From: an uncultured Microbacterium sp.
GTDB lineage: Bacteria > Actinomycetota > Actinomycetes > Actinomycetales > Microbacteriaceae
NCBI RefSeq assembly: GCF_943912325.1
Contig: NZ_CALTTX010000002.1
Span: 1-64,000, forward strand
Length of the DNA: 64,000 nt
Direction: 5' to 3'
The notes below the pieces were generated by a model. That model worked only from the letters and a program-made list of their open reading frames with translations, was not told the origin of the DNA and did not search any database. The position numbers and the translations under genes were made by a program. This document shows, piece after piece, positions 1-7,619 of the stretch (position 1 is the stretch's first letter; each line of letters starts with the position of its first letter).

Positions 1-1358
1 CCTTCATCGACACCCCGGGTCACGAGGCGTTCACCGCCATGCGTGCCCGTGGTGCTCAGGTGACCGACATCGCGATCCTCGTGGTCGCGGCCGACGACGG
101 CATCATGCCGCAGACGGTCGAGGCGCTCAACCACGCCCAGGCGGCGAACGTTCCGATCGTCGTCGCGGTCAACAAGGTCGACAAGCCCGACGCCAACCCT
201 GCCAAGGTTCGCCAGCAGCTGACCGAGTACGGTCTGGTCGCCGAGGAATATGGTGGCGAGGTCATGTTCGTCGATGTCTCGGCTCGTCAGGGCACGAACA
301 TCCAGGCGCTGCTCGACGCCGTGCTGCTGACGGCCGACGCGGGTCTCGACCTGACGGCGAACCCCAACAAGGCCGCCCGCGGTGTCGCGATCGAAGCCAA
401 GCTCGACAAGGGCCGCGGTTCGGTTGCCACCGTCCTGATCCAGTCGGGAACCCTGCGTGTCGGCGACGCGATCGTCGCGGGAACGGCGTACGGCCGCGTC
501 CGCGCGATGCTCGACGAGAACGGCGACGCCGTTGCCGAGGCGTGGCCGTCGCGTCCCGTGCAGGTGCAGGGTCTGAACTCGGTGCCGCGCGCCGGCGACA
601 CGTTCATCGTGACCGAGGAAGACCGCACGGCCCGCCAGATCGCTGAGAAGCGTGAGGCCGCCGAGCGTAACGCCCAGCTAGCGAAGGCCCGCAAGCGCAT
701 CTCGCTCGAAGACTTCACCCGCGCTCTTGAAGAGGGCAAGGTCGAATCGCTCAACCTCATCATCAAGGGTGACGTTTCGGGTGCCGTCGAGGCGCTCGAG
801 GAGTCGCTGCTCAAGATCGAGGTCGATGATTCGGTGCAGCTGCGCATCATTCACCGCGGTGTCGGTGCGATCACCGAGTCCGACGTGAACCTCGCGACGA
901 TCGATAACGCGATCATCATCGGATTCAACGTTCGCCCCGACACCAAAGCCCGCGAGCGCGCCGCCCGTGAAGGCGTCGACACGCGGTTCTACTCGGTCAT
1001 CTACAACGCGATCGACGACGTCGAGCAGTCCCTCAAGGGCATGCTCAAGCCGGAGTTCGAAGAGGTGCAGTCGGGTGTTGCCGAGATCCGCGAGGTGTTC
1101 CGTTCGTCGAAGTTCGGCAACATCGCCGGTGTCATCGTGCGCTCGGGAACGATCACCCGCAACGCCAAGGCGCGCGTCATCCGTGAGGGTGTCGTGATCG
1201 CCGACGGTCTTGCGATCGAATCGCTCCGCCGCTTCAAGGACGACGTCACCGAAGTCCGGACCGATTACGAAGCCGGTATCGGCCTCGGCAAGTACAACGA
1301 CATTCAGGTCGGCGACGAAATCGAGACCACCGAGATGGTCGAGAAGCCGCGTAGCTGA
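1..1358 (+). CDS. infB: Translation initiation factor IF-2 (C-terminal part, 5' end outside window)
   Basis: IF-2 is the GTPase that brings initiator fMet-tRNA to the 30S subunit and promotes subunit joining. The frame is open from the first bases, so the N-terminal region and the P-loop lie upstream of the window. What is visible starts in the G domain: the G3 motif DTPGH is encoded at about 9-23, followed by the G4 motif NKVD. Domains II, III and the fMet-tRNA-binding C-terminal domain follow. The gene ends at TGA 1356-1358 and is followed by a strong hairpin terminator. The next gene, rbfA, has its own promoter-like box. The order infB-rbfA-truB-ribF is a conserved bacterial cluster. Identification is secure; only the start is missing. 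Confidence 0.97.
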   Translation, partial: FIDTPGHEAFTAMRARGAQVTDIAILVVAADDGIMPQTVEALNHAQAANVPIVVAVNKVDKPDANPAKVRQQLTEYGLVAEEYGGEVMFVDVSARQGTNIQALLDAVLLTADAGLDLTANPNKAARGVAIEAKLDKGRGSVATVLIQSGTLRVGDAIVAGTAYGRVRAMLDENGDAVAEAWPSRPVQVQGLNSVPRAGDTFIVTEEDRTARQIAEKREAAERNAQLAKARKRISLEDFTRALEEGKVESLNLIIKGDVSGAVEALEESLLKIEVDDSVQLRIIHRGVGAITESDVNLATIDNAIIIGFNVRPDTKARERAAREGVDTRFYSVIYNAIDDVEQSLKGMLKPEFEEVQSGVAEIREVFRSSKFGNIAGVIVRSGTITRNAKARVIREGVVIADGLAIESLRRFKDDVTEVRTDYEAGIGLGKYNDIQVGDEIETTEMVEKPRS

Positions 1359-1370
1359 TCGCTCGTTCGC

Positions 1371-1409
1371 AGGGAGGGTCTCTCGGGTATCGCCCGGGGG
1401 ACCCTCCCT
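1371..1409 (+). terminator. Terminator hairpin after infB
   Basis: A 10-bp stem is formed by AGGGAGGGTC at 1371-1380 and its exact complement at 1400-1409, with a 19-nt loop. It begins 12 nt after the infB stop codon. There is only a weak T-tract (TCGTT), as is common in high-GC actinobacteria. Confidence 0.7.
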
Positions 1410-1480
1410 CGTTGCTGCGTGTGCGGGATAAGCGGGTGCCGAAGGTCGGTGATCCGCCGAGGCTCGCGCCTCGCGCGAAG

Positions 1481-1519
1481 TAGGCTGGAAGCGAGGGCCC
1501 AACGGGCCCGGAGAGGGGC
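1481..1519 (+). promoter_or_regulatory. rbfA promoter and short leader hairpin
   Basis: A TAGGCT box at 1481-1486 matches the -10 type seen before many genes in this window. It is followed by a small hairpin, GGGCCC-AAC-GGGCCC (1495-1509), and then a purine-rich ribosome-binding site GGAGAGGGG just before the rbfA ATG at 1525. Unlike many neighbours, rbfA therefore has a leader with a Shine-Dalgarno site. Confidence 0.5.
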
Positions 1520-1524
1520 ATGTC

Positions 1525-1959
1525 ATGGTCGATTACAACCGCGCGGCACGACTGGCGGACCGCATCCGCGTCCTGATTGCGGAGCGTCTCGAGAAGAGAC
1601 TGCGTGACCCACGGCTCGGTTTCGTGACGATCACCGACGTCCGTGTCACGGGTGACCTGCAACACGCCTCGATCTTTTACACCGTGCTCGGTTCGGCCGA
1701 GGAACGTGCGGACTCGGCCAAGGCATTGACCTCGGCGACGGGGATGCTGCGAAGCGAGATCGGCCGCCAGCTCGGGGTGCGTCTGACGCCGACGCTCGAG
1801 TTCATTCCCGACGCCATTCCCGAGAATGCCGACCACATCGCCGATCTGCTACGGGAAGCGCGAGAGCGCGATCAGGCGGTAGCTGGGCTCGCGCAGGGCG
1901 CGACCTATGCGGGAGAGGCCGACCCCTACGTGAAAGCTCGCGAGAGCGACGAGGACTGA
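1525..1959 (+). CDS. rbfA: Ribosome-binding factor A
   Basis: RbfA is a small KH-like protein that binds free 30S subunits and helps mature the 16S rRNA 5' end. The 144-residue product has the family's typical features: an N-terminal R-x-A-x-R-I-x-x-x-I helix, the DPRLGFVTITDV strand region (about residues 28-39), and an LRSEIG helix near residue 75. The C-terminal 30 residues are acidic and probably disordered, as is usual. ATG 1525 is preceded by a GGAGAGGGG ribosome-binding site; a second ATG at 1520 is out of frame. It follows infB as in most bacteria. The downstream partner truB is interrupted here by mutY on the opposite strand. Confidence 0.96.
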   Translation: MVDYNRAARLADRIRVLIAERLEKRLRDPRLGFVTITDVRVTGDLQHASIFYTVLGSAEERADSAKALTSATGMLRSEIGRQLGVRLTPTLEFIPDAIPENADHIADLLREARERDQAVAGLAQGATYAGEADPYVKARESDED

Positions 1960-1978
1960 GCTCGTCGGAAGCGCGCGC

Positions 1979-2893
1979 TCACCCGGGGAGGTGGAACACG
2001 CCGTGCCGTTCCTCGATGAGTCCGTCGGAGAGCAGGGTCAGGATCGCTCGGTCTCGTTGCGCCGAGTCGGGCCAATCCGGAATGAGCGCGTCGCTTCGCA
2101 CGCCAGCGTCCCCCGCTTCGCGGATCGCACGCAGCGCGGCTCCACGGGCCTGACGATCGCTGCCCTCGTACGCAGCCTGGCGAGGACGCCGATCGCCCGT
2201 ATCCGGGTATCCTCGCGCGCGCCAGAGGCATATATGCGCTAAAGGGCATGCGTCACACTCGGGGCGTCTCGAGGTGCAGACGACGGCGCCGAGTTCCATC
2301 GCCGCGGCATTGACGACCGCAGCGCGCGCGATGCTGGCGGGCAGGAGCGCCGCCATGTCGTCGAGGTCTGAGCGTGCGGCAGGACCGGGTTGCGAGAGCC
2401 CGCCAAGCACCCGCGCGATGACACGGCGGGTATTGGTGTCAACGACGGGATGCCGGCGCCCGTAAGCGAAGACCGCGACGGCTCGTGCCGTGTAGTCGCC
2501 GATTCCGGGAAGCGCCAGCAACGCCTCGACATCGTCGGGAACGACACCGCCGTGATGATCGCGGATCGCCCGGGCGGCGCCGTGCAGCCACAGGGCGCGG
2601 CGCGGGTATCCGAGGTTCGCCCACGCGCGCACCGCGTCGGCGGGCGCGGACTCCGCGAGCGACGATGGAGTCGGCCAACGTTCGAGCCACTCGCTCAGCC
2701 GAGGGATCACGCGAGCGACCGGGGTCTGCTGCAGCATGAATTCCGAGACGAGAACACCCCATCCGCCGAACTCGGCGAGGAAGTCGGCTCGGCGCCACGG
2801 CAGATCCCGCGCGCTCCGCGCGTACCAGGCGATCAGCGCGTCAGCGACGTCACCCAGGCTCGGCGCCGGGGCGAGTTCGGGCGACGCGATCAC
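1979..2893 (-). CDS. mutY: A/G-specific adenine glycosylase MutY (short form)
   Basis: MutY removes adenine mispaired with 8-oxoguanine in base-excision repair. The 304-residue product shows the HhH-GPD fold: catalytic Glu51 in SEFMLQQT, the helix-hairpin-helix LLALPGIGDYTA (125-136), catalytic Asp152 in VVDTNTRR, and a [4Fe-4S] cluster with Cys206, 213, 216 and 222 (C-X6-C-X2-C-X5-C). The NUDIX-like C-terminal domain that recognises 8-oxoG in E. coli MutY is absent or reduced to a short winged segment, as in many actinobacterial forms. I chose GTG 2893 because a TAGCCT box (plus-strand 2901-2906) lies 7 nt upstream, the leaderless spacing common here. An upstream ATG at 2914 would overlap that box. 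Confidence 0.93.
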   Translation of the reverse strand: MIASPELAPAPSLGDVADALIAWYARSARDLPWRRADFLAEFGGWGVLVSEFMLQQTPVARVIPRLSEWLERWPTPSSLAESAPADAVRAWANLGYPRRALWLHGAARAIRDHHGGVVPDDVEALLALPGIGDYTARAVAVFAYGRRHPVVDTNTRRVIARVLGGLSQPGPAARSDLDDMAALLPASIARAAVVNAAAMELGAVVCTSRRPECDACPLAHICLWRARGYPDTGDRRPRQAAYEGSDRQARGAALRAIREAGDAGVRSDALIPDWPDSAQRDRAILTLLSDGLIEERHGVFHLPG

Positions 2894-2972
2894 GGATGCC
2901 AGGCTACGCGGCATCCATCGCCTTCATCGCGCGCGCGTACCCTGGTCTCATGCGGGACGCCGAGAACAGATC

Positions 2973-3887
2973 ATGACGACCCCGGGCATCCTGCTCGTCG
3001 ATAAGCCGCAGGGAATCACGAGCCACGACGTGGTCGCACGTGCGCGACGCGCGCTCGGCACACGTCGCGTGGGGCACGCCGGCACCCTCGATCCGATGGC
3101 GACCGGACTGCTCGTGCTCGGCGTCGAGCGATCGACGAAGCTGCTGACGTACCTCGTGGGGCTCGGCAAGACCTACACCGCGACGATTCGGTTGGGCCAG
3201 AGCACGACGACCGACGATGCCGAGGGCGAGACCACGGCGACCGCGGACGCGTCCTCGGTCGCGGCCGTCACCGACGACGCGATCGCGCGCGGGATCGCCC
3301 GACTCACGGGCGAGATCGACCAAGTGCCGAGCACGGTGTCGGCTATCAAGGTGCAGGGGCGACGCGCCTACGACCTCGCGCGCGCTGGTGAAGACGTGAC
3401 GCTCGCGGCACGGACCGTCACGATCTCGCGATTCGATGTGCTCGATACGCGTCGGCACGAGGCCCACATCGAACTCGACGTCGTCGTCGATTGCTCGAGC
3501 GGCACCTATATTCGCGCCCTCGCGCGCGACCTCGGCGCTGACGTCGGGGTCGGGGGACACCTGAGCGCGCTGCGCCGCACGCGCATCGGAGACTTCGACG
3601 TTGCCGACGCGGTGATGGTCGACGATGTGGATGCTTCGGCCCTGCGCGACGAGGCAGTGATCGCCTCCGCCGTGCTCGGCCGAATCGATGTCACCGCCGA
3701 CGATGCGCTGCGGCTCTGGCAGGGAAAGCGGCTCGAAGGCCAGGCGGGTCGTTTGCCATCGCCCGATGCACGCGCCGCTGCGATCGATGATGCGGGCCGC
3801 CTCGTCGGCGTCGTCGAGCGACGAGGTGACGACCTCCGCTCGGTCATGAACATGCCGGCGCCCGTCGAAGCCGGGGGAACCCGATGA
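2973..3887 (+). CDS. truB: tRNA pseudouridine(55) synthase
   Basis: TruB makes pseudouridine 55 in the T-loop of tRNAs. The 304-residue product has the family hallmarks: KPQGITSHDVV near the N-terminus, the RRVGHAGTLDP motif with catalytic Asp40, and the SCSSGTYIRALARDLG-type motif near residue 170. The frame is open well upstream, but homology begins at ATG 2973 (MTTPGILLVDKP), preceded by a weak GAGAACAG ribosome-binding region. The C-terminal part matches the actinobacterial TruB C-terminal domain rather than a PUA domain. Its TGA overlaps the next ATG (ATGA), which implies translational coupling with the small membrane protein gene that follows. Confidence 0.96.
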   Translation: MTTPGILLVDKPQGITSHDVVARARRALGTRRVGHAGTLDPMATGLLVLGVERSTKLLTYLVGLGKTYTATIRLGQSTTTDDAEGETTATADASSVAAVTDDAIARGIARLTGEIDQVPSTVSAIKVQGRRAYDLARAGEDVTLAARTVTISRFDVLDTRRHEAHIELDVVVDCSSGTYIRALARDLGADVGVGGHLSALRRTRIGDFDVADAVMVDDVDASALRDEAVIASAVLGRIDVTADDALRLWQGKRLEGQAGRLPSPDARAAAIDDAGRLVGVVERRGDDLRSVMNMPAPVEAGGTR

Positions 3888-4252
3888 TCCTCTGGTTCAC
3901 GATCGCGCAAGTCGCCCTCGCGGTCGTCTCCGGGCTCCTGTGCATGGTGCTGGGTCTTGCGGGCCGCCGGCCGAGCGACCTGTCTGTGGGCGCGCTCGCA
4001 CTCATCGAGGTGCTGCTCATCGTGCAGGTCGTCGTTGCGATCGTGGCGCCGTTCGCCGGTAACCCACCGAGCGGGAGCCTGCTGGAGTTCTGGGTGTACC
4101 TCGTTTCTGCCGTACTACTACCGCTCGGCGGCGTCGCCTGGGCGCTGGTCGAACGCAGCCGCTGGAGCACCGTCATCATGGGGATCGTCGCCCTCTCGAT
4201 CGCCGTGATGGTGTGGCGGATGAACGTCATCTGGACGCTGCAGGTCGCGTAA
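3884..4252 (+). CDS. Small four-helix membrane protein (unknown function)
   Basis: The 122-residue product has four hydrophobic segments at about residues 2-25, 36-58, 68-88 and 95-115, and no signal for a soluble domain. It starts at ATG 3884, overlapping the truB stop codon by 4 nt, so it is probably co-translated with truB. Small integral membrane proteins of this kind are often annotated only as hypothetical proteins between truB and ribF in Microbacteriaceae. I see no catalytic motif. The coding pattern (high third-position GC) matches the neighbours. Confidence 0.85.
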   Translation: MILWFTIAQVALAVVSGLLCMVLGLAGRRPSDLSVGALALIEVLLIVQVVVAIVAPFAGNPPSGSLLEFWVYLVSAVLLPLGGVAWALVERSRWSTVIMGIVALSIAVMVWRMNVIWTLQVA

Positions 4253-4303
4253 GCGTTCGTCGCAGAGAACTCGTGCGCCCGGGTCGCTTCTAGAATGGGA
4301 CGA

Positions 4304-4741
4304 GTGAGCACGACCGCGCCCGAGACCCATGGCCCGACTCCCCGCACCCGCATGACGGGGATCGGCCGCGTGCTCGTCATCGTCTACGGCGTCATGGCGC
4401 TTGCCGCGACCGGCCGGTCATTTGTGCAGATCGCACGCTCGTTCGACGATGCGCCCCTGGCCTATTCCCTCTCGGCGCTCGCCGCCGTCGTCTACATTCT
4501 CGCCACTCTCGCGCTCATCTTTTCGGGCCGCCCGGCGTGGTACCGCGTCGCATGGGTCGCGATCGTTTTCGAGCTGGCGGGCGTGCTCATCGTCGGCACA
4601 CTGAGTCTTGTGTTGCCCGCGCTGTTCGCGCACCCGACCGTGTGGTCGTGGTACGGGCTCGGCTATGTGCTGATTCCGCTCGTACTACCGTTCTTCGGGC
4701 TCTGGTGGCTCATCACGCACCGTCCCGCGGAGCGCTCATGA
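4304..4741 (+). CDS. Integral membrane protein, four helices (unknown function)
   Basis: A 145-residue protein with a polar N-terminus of about 20 residues and four hydrophobic helices (about 24-42, 58-78, 85-110, 118-138). I chose GTG 4304 because a TAGAAT box lies at 4291-4296, 7 nt upstream. That is the leaderless arrangement seen repeatedly in this window. An ATG at 4295 would fall inside the box. The stop codon overlaps the ribF ATG (4738-4741), so it should be translationally coupled to ribF. No family motif was recognised. Position next to ribF invites a flavin-transport guess, but nothing in the sequence supports it. Confidence 0.85.
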   Translation: MSTTAPETHGPTPRTRMTGIGRVLVIVYGVMALAATGRSFVQIARSFDDAPLAYSLSALAAVVYILATLALIFSGRPAWYRVAWVAIVFELAGVLIVGTLSLVLPALFAHPTVWSWYGLGYVLIPLVLPFFGLWWLITHRPAERS

Positions 4742-5706
4742 TCGTCTTTCGCGATGTCAGCGAGGTCCCGGCCGACTTCGGCACCTCGGTCGTCGCGATC
4801 GGCAAGTTCGACGGCGTGCACACGGGACACCGGTCGGTGCTTCAGCGCGCGGCAGTGGATGCAGCGGGAACCGGTGCGCGCGTGGTCGCCGTCACATTCG
4901 ATCGCAATCCCCTCAGCATCCTGCATCCCGAAAAGTGCCCCGAAAGCCTCATCGGTCTCGATCACAAGCTCGCACTACTTGCCGACACGGGGATCGATGC
5001 CGCCCTCGTGCTGCGCTTCGACGAAGCGCGCGCGGCGCAAGAAGCGACGGACTTCGTCGACGAAGTGCTCGTCGGTGCGCTCTCGGCTCGCACGGTGTTC
5101 GTCGGCGACGATTTCCGTTTCGGTCGGGGCGGACTCGGCTCGGCGGAGTCCCTGCGCGACCTCGGGCATGAGCGCGGTTTTCGCACCGAGATCGTCGGTG
5201 ACGTGCGGGCAGCCCACGACGCCCGCCGCGTGTCGTCATCGTGGATCCGTGATCTGCTCTCAGCGGGCGATGTCGAATCGGCGACGAAGTTGCTCGGACG
5301 CGCGCCGAGCGTCAGCGGCGAGGTCGTGCACGGACTCAAACGCGGCCGCGAACTCGGCTTTCCGACCGCGAACCTCGGCGGCGAAATCGAGGGCTACATC
5401 CCTGCTGATGGCATCTATGCCGGTTGGCTCATCGACACGCCGCCGCACGGCACATCGGCGGCCGGGGGAGTGCGCTATCCCGCGGCGATCAGCGTCGGCA
5501 CGAACCCGACGTTCGACGACGTGCCGGAGCGCAGCGTCGAGGCGTACGTGCTCGATGAGGTCGATCTCGACCTCTACGGCCACGCGGTCGACCTGCGTTT
5601 CGTCTCACGCATCCGCGGCATGGTCGCTTTCGAGGGGATCGATGCCCTGATCGCGCAGATGCACGACGACGTAGAGCGCACGCGCCTCATCCTCGCGCAC
5701 GGCTGA
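4738..5706 (+). CDS. ribF: Bifunctional riboflavin kinase / FAD synthetase
   Basis: RibF phosphorylates riboflavin to FMN and adenylylates FMN to FAD. The 322-residue length is typical. The N-terminal nucleotidyltransferase domain shows GKFDGVHTGHRS (about 22-33), a HxGH-like nucleotide-binding element, and later GDDFRFG. The C-terminal riboflavin kinase domain shows GLKRGRELGFPTAN (about 200-214), the conserved PTAN nucleotide-binding motif, and NPTF. The ATG is chosen from the start of homology and its 4-nt overlap with the upstream membrane gene. It completes the infB-rbfA-truB-ribF order and faces deoC convergently, with 38 bp between the two stop codons. Confidence 0.96.
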   Translation: MIVFRDVSEVPADFGTSVVAIGKFDGVHTGHRSVLQRAAVDAAGTGARVVAVTFDRNPLSILHPEKCPESLIGLDHKLALLADTGIDAALVLRFDEARAAQEATDFVDEVLVGALSARTVFVGDDFRFGRGGLGSAESLRDLGHERGFRTEIVGDVRAAHDARRVSSSWIRDLLSAGDVESATKLLGRAPSVSGEVVHGLKRGRELGFPTANLGGEIEGYIPADGIYAGWLIDTPPHGTSAAGGVRYPAAISVGTNPTFDDVPERSVEAYVLDEVDLDLYGHAVDLRFVSRIRGMVAFEGIDALIAQMHDDVERTRLILAHG

Positions 5707-5744
5707 CCTCGACGCTCTCGCCCGCGTCGCGAGCTCGGCCGCGG

Positions 5745-6494
5745 TCAGTACGACGAGTGATCGACCGCGTTCGATGCCGTTCCGCCCGCGAGGATCGCTC
5801 GCAGTTCGCCGAGGATCGTTGCGCTCCCGCTCGTGCCGAGGCGCGTAGCCCCGGCGTCGATCATGGCGAGCGCGTCGGCGAGCGAATGAACGCCACCGGA
5901 TGCCTTCACCCGCACGCGATCCGAAACGTTCTCGCGCATCAGCCGCACGTGCGGTGCCGTCGCTCCGCCGCCCGCAAATCCCGTCGAGGTCTTGACGAAG
6001 TCGGCGCCGGCCGCGTCGGTGAGACGGCTGCCGCGTGCGATCTGTTCGTCGTCGAGCAAGCTCGTCTCGAGGATCACCTTGCTGATCTGGCCCTCGGCCG
6101 CCGCAACGACGGCCGCGATGTCGGCCTCGACATCGGCGTCGAAACCCGAGCGCAGCCACCCGATGTTGACCACCATGTCGACCTCTGACGCGCCATCGGC
6201 GAGTGCCTGAGCCGTCTCGGCAACCTTCGTCGCGGTCGACGTTGTGCCGTGGGGGAATCCGATGACCGTACCCACCGCGACACCCGACCCGTCGAGCCGG
6301 CGCACCGCGTAGGCGATGTCACTCGGGCGCACGCAGACCGAGAAAACCTTCCACTCCGCGGCGATGTCGAGTTGCTGATCGACATCGTCGCGCGTGAACT
6401 CCGGCTTGAGGATCGCGTGGTCGATCGTCGCGGCGAGAGCCGCCTCGCTCGGGAGGTCTTCGGGGCAGAGGGGATCCAGATTCGCTGACGCCAT
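5745..6494 (-). CDS. deoC: Deoxyribose-phosphate aldolase
   Basis: DeoC cleaves 2-deoxyribose-5-phosphate to glyceraldehyde-3-phosphate and acetaldehyde in deoxynucleoside catabolism. The 249-residue class I aldolase shows the Schiff-base Lys168 in VKTSTGF, the assisting Lys197 in KASGG, and Asp106 in EVDMVVN. The ATG at 6494 has TAAGCT 6 nt upstream (plus-strand 6501-6506). The intervening bases GGAGGC also look like a ribosome-binding site, so the start could be leaderless or Shine-Dalgarno driven. No other deo genes are adjacent. Confidence 0.95.
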   Translation of the reverse strand: MASANLDPLCPEDLPSEAALAATIDHAILKPEFTRDDVDQQLDIAAEWKVFSVCVRPSDIAYAVRRLDGSGVAVGTVIGFPHGTTSTATKVAETAQALADGASEVDMVVNIGWLRSGFDADVEADIAAVVAAAEGQISKVILETSLLDDEQIARGSRLTDAAGADFVKTSTGFAGGGATAPHVRLMRENVSDRVRVKASGGVHSLADALAMIDAGATRLGTSGSATILGELRAILAGGTASNAVDHSSY

Positions 6495-6632
6495 GCCTCC
6501 AGCTTACGGCGGGCTCTTCGTCGTCTCGCGGCGGGCTTTTGCGCCAGCGCGTCATGGCGGGTTAGCGAGTGGTTCGGCGCCCGTCGGCGCGTGCGGCGCT
6601 GGCCGAGGCGCGCCGTCGGTAGCGTTGATGTC

Positions 6633-7274
6633 ATGCGACGCGCTCCGGGCTCCACTGTTGTTCGCTCCGCTCTCGCGGTGATCCTCCTTGCCGGCGCGGC
6701 GGTCTCGTTGGCGGCGTGCAAACCCGAGCCCGCTGAGCAGGCAACCCCGAGTGCGACGGCGACCGCATCGACGAGTGCAGCGCCGTCGGCATCCGCTGCT
6801 CCGTCCGCTTCGGCCACCACGAAGCCGCCGACGGCGACCGACATCACCCTCCCTGCCGCGTGCGAAAACATCTACTCGGCGGGCATGCTCGCGAACTTGA
6901 ACGCCTCGAATCCGCCGCTCAACGATCCCGGCGTCACGATGTACACGACCGAGATCGTCGACGCTCTCGATGTGCTCGACCAGGCGCCGCATCTGCGGTG
7001 CTCGTGGGGAAAGCCGTCTGAGTATGGCCTCGCCACGTCGGTCGCGACCGTCACGCCGGCGCAGTCCACGGCGATCACCGGTGCGCTCTCGCAATCCGGC
7101 TTCGCGTGCAGCGATCTCGACGGGGGCACACTGTGCGAACGCGCGTCGCAGGGGTCTCAGACCTCGGCGGGCGAAATTCACTACGTACGCGGCAACGGTT
7201 GGGTCGCAACCCACTGGATCGGCTTCCGACCCGACGGCTACACGCAAGACATCATCGCGACTCTGTGGAAGTAG
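6633..7274 (+). CDS. Predicted lipoprotein with Ser/Ala/Pro/Thr-rich linker (unknown function)
   Basis: A 213-residue exported protein. The N-terminus has two arginines, a hydrophobic stretch (ALAVILLAGAAVSLAAC) and a lipobox with Cys29, so it should be cleaved by signal peptidase II and anchored by lipid. A low-complexity A/S/P/T linker (about 32-65) leads to a folded domain with several cysteines (in PAACENIY, LRCSWGK, FACSDL and LCERA) that may form disulfides. ATG 6633 sits 7 nt after a TAGCGT box (6620-6625). The open GTG at 6591 would place that box inside the gene, so I prefer 6633. The C-terminal region is not a family I recognise. Confidence 0.85.
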   Translation: MRRAPGSTVVRSALAVILLAGAAVSLAACKPEPAEQATPSATATASTSAAPSASAAPSASATTKPPTATDITLPAACENIYSAGMLANLNASNPPLNDPGVTMYTTEIVDALDVLDQAPHLRCSWGKPSEYGLATSVATVTPAQSTAITGALSQSGFACSDLDGGTLCERASQGSQTSAGEIHYVRGNGWVATHWIGFRPDGYTQDIIATLWK

Positions 7275-7370
7275 CCACCCTCTCAAGGTAACGGTCCTCT
7301 GGGAGTAGCAGCGCGACGTAGCGTCGTACGCAAGCGCGCGCGGATGCCGGAAAGTCGACGACTACTGACG

Positions 7371-7376
7371 TAGAAT
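7371..7376 (+). promoter_or_regulatory. -10-like box upstream of the structured leader
   Basis: TAGAAT matches the TANNNT boxes found before many genes here. No good -35 is seen at the usual distance. If it is used, transcription would start near 7382-7384, inside the first strand of the predicted closing stem of the RNA at 7377-7493. That would either shorten the stem or mean a promoter further upstream is used. Confidence 0.4.
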
Positions 7377-7493
7377 GGTGGAGCGGGAACACACGACCGG
7401 CTGTGCGATTCCGCAGATCAGCCCCATTCGGTTCGCGACGAACCCGAGGGTGCAAGGCGGTCGAGTTCGGGATGCTTCAAGGCCCGCTCCACC
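7377..7493 (+). ncRNA. Candidate structured RNA or leader upstream of the helicase gene
   Basis: The gap between the lipoprotein gene and the helicase ATG (7275-7619, 345 bp) has no convincing gene, but it is rich in paired segments. GGTGGAGCGGG (7377-7387) is the exact complement of CCCGCTCCACC (7483-7493), giving an 11-bp closing helix around a 117-nt element. Inside, CGACCG (7394-7399) pairs with CGGTCG (7458-7463). Two smaller hairpins lie within: TGCG-ATTC-CGCA (7404-7415) and GGTTCG-CGA-CGAACC (7430-7444). The pattern resembles a multi-branched cis-regulatory RNA or small RNA. I do not recognise an Rfam family: there is no SRP, 6C, tmRNA or known riboswitch signature. Strand is assumed from the downstream gene. 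Confidence 0.45.
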
Positions 7494-7499
7494 GCTCGG

Positions 7500-7596
7500 G
7501 ATTCGCGTCATAGCGAATCGCCGTCGTCGTTCGCGAGGCTGCCGGATCCGGCAGTGCAAACGTCACGCAGCATCCGTCGTCATGAACGACGTTTTC
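7500..7596 (+). promoter_or_regulatory. Three hairpins in the helicase leader, the last terminator-like
   Basis: Three perfect hairpins follow the 117-nt element: GATTCGC/GCGAATC (7500-7519), the 16-bp palindrome CTGCCGGATCCGGCAG (7539-7554), and CGTCGT-CATGA-ACGACG (7575-7591) followed by TTTTC. The last looks like a weak intrinsic terminator ending 24 nt before the helicase ATG. It could end a free-standing small RNA or act as an attenuator. Confidence 0.4.
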
Positions 7597-7619
7597 GACA
7601 CCAGTCGCTCAGGAGGAGC

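Noticed and set aside
7377..7493. 5S rRNA or SRP RNA in the helicase leader
   Set aside because: The 117-nt size and end pairing suggested it, but neither the conserved 5S loops nor the SRP GGAAGGAAGCAGC-type apical motif is present.
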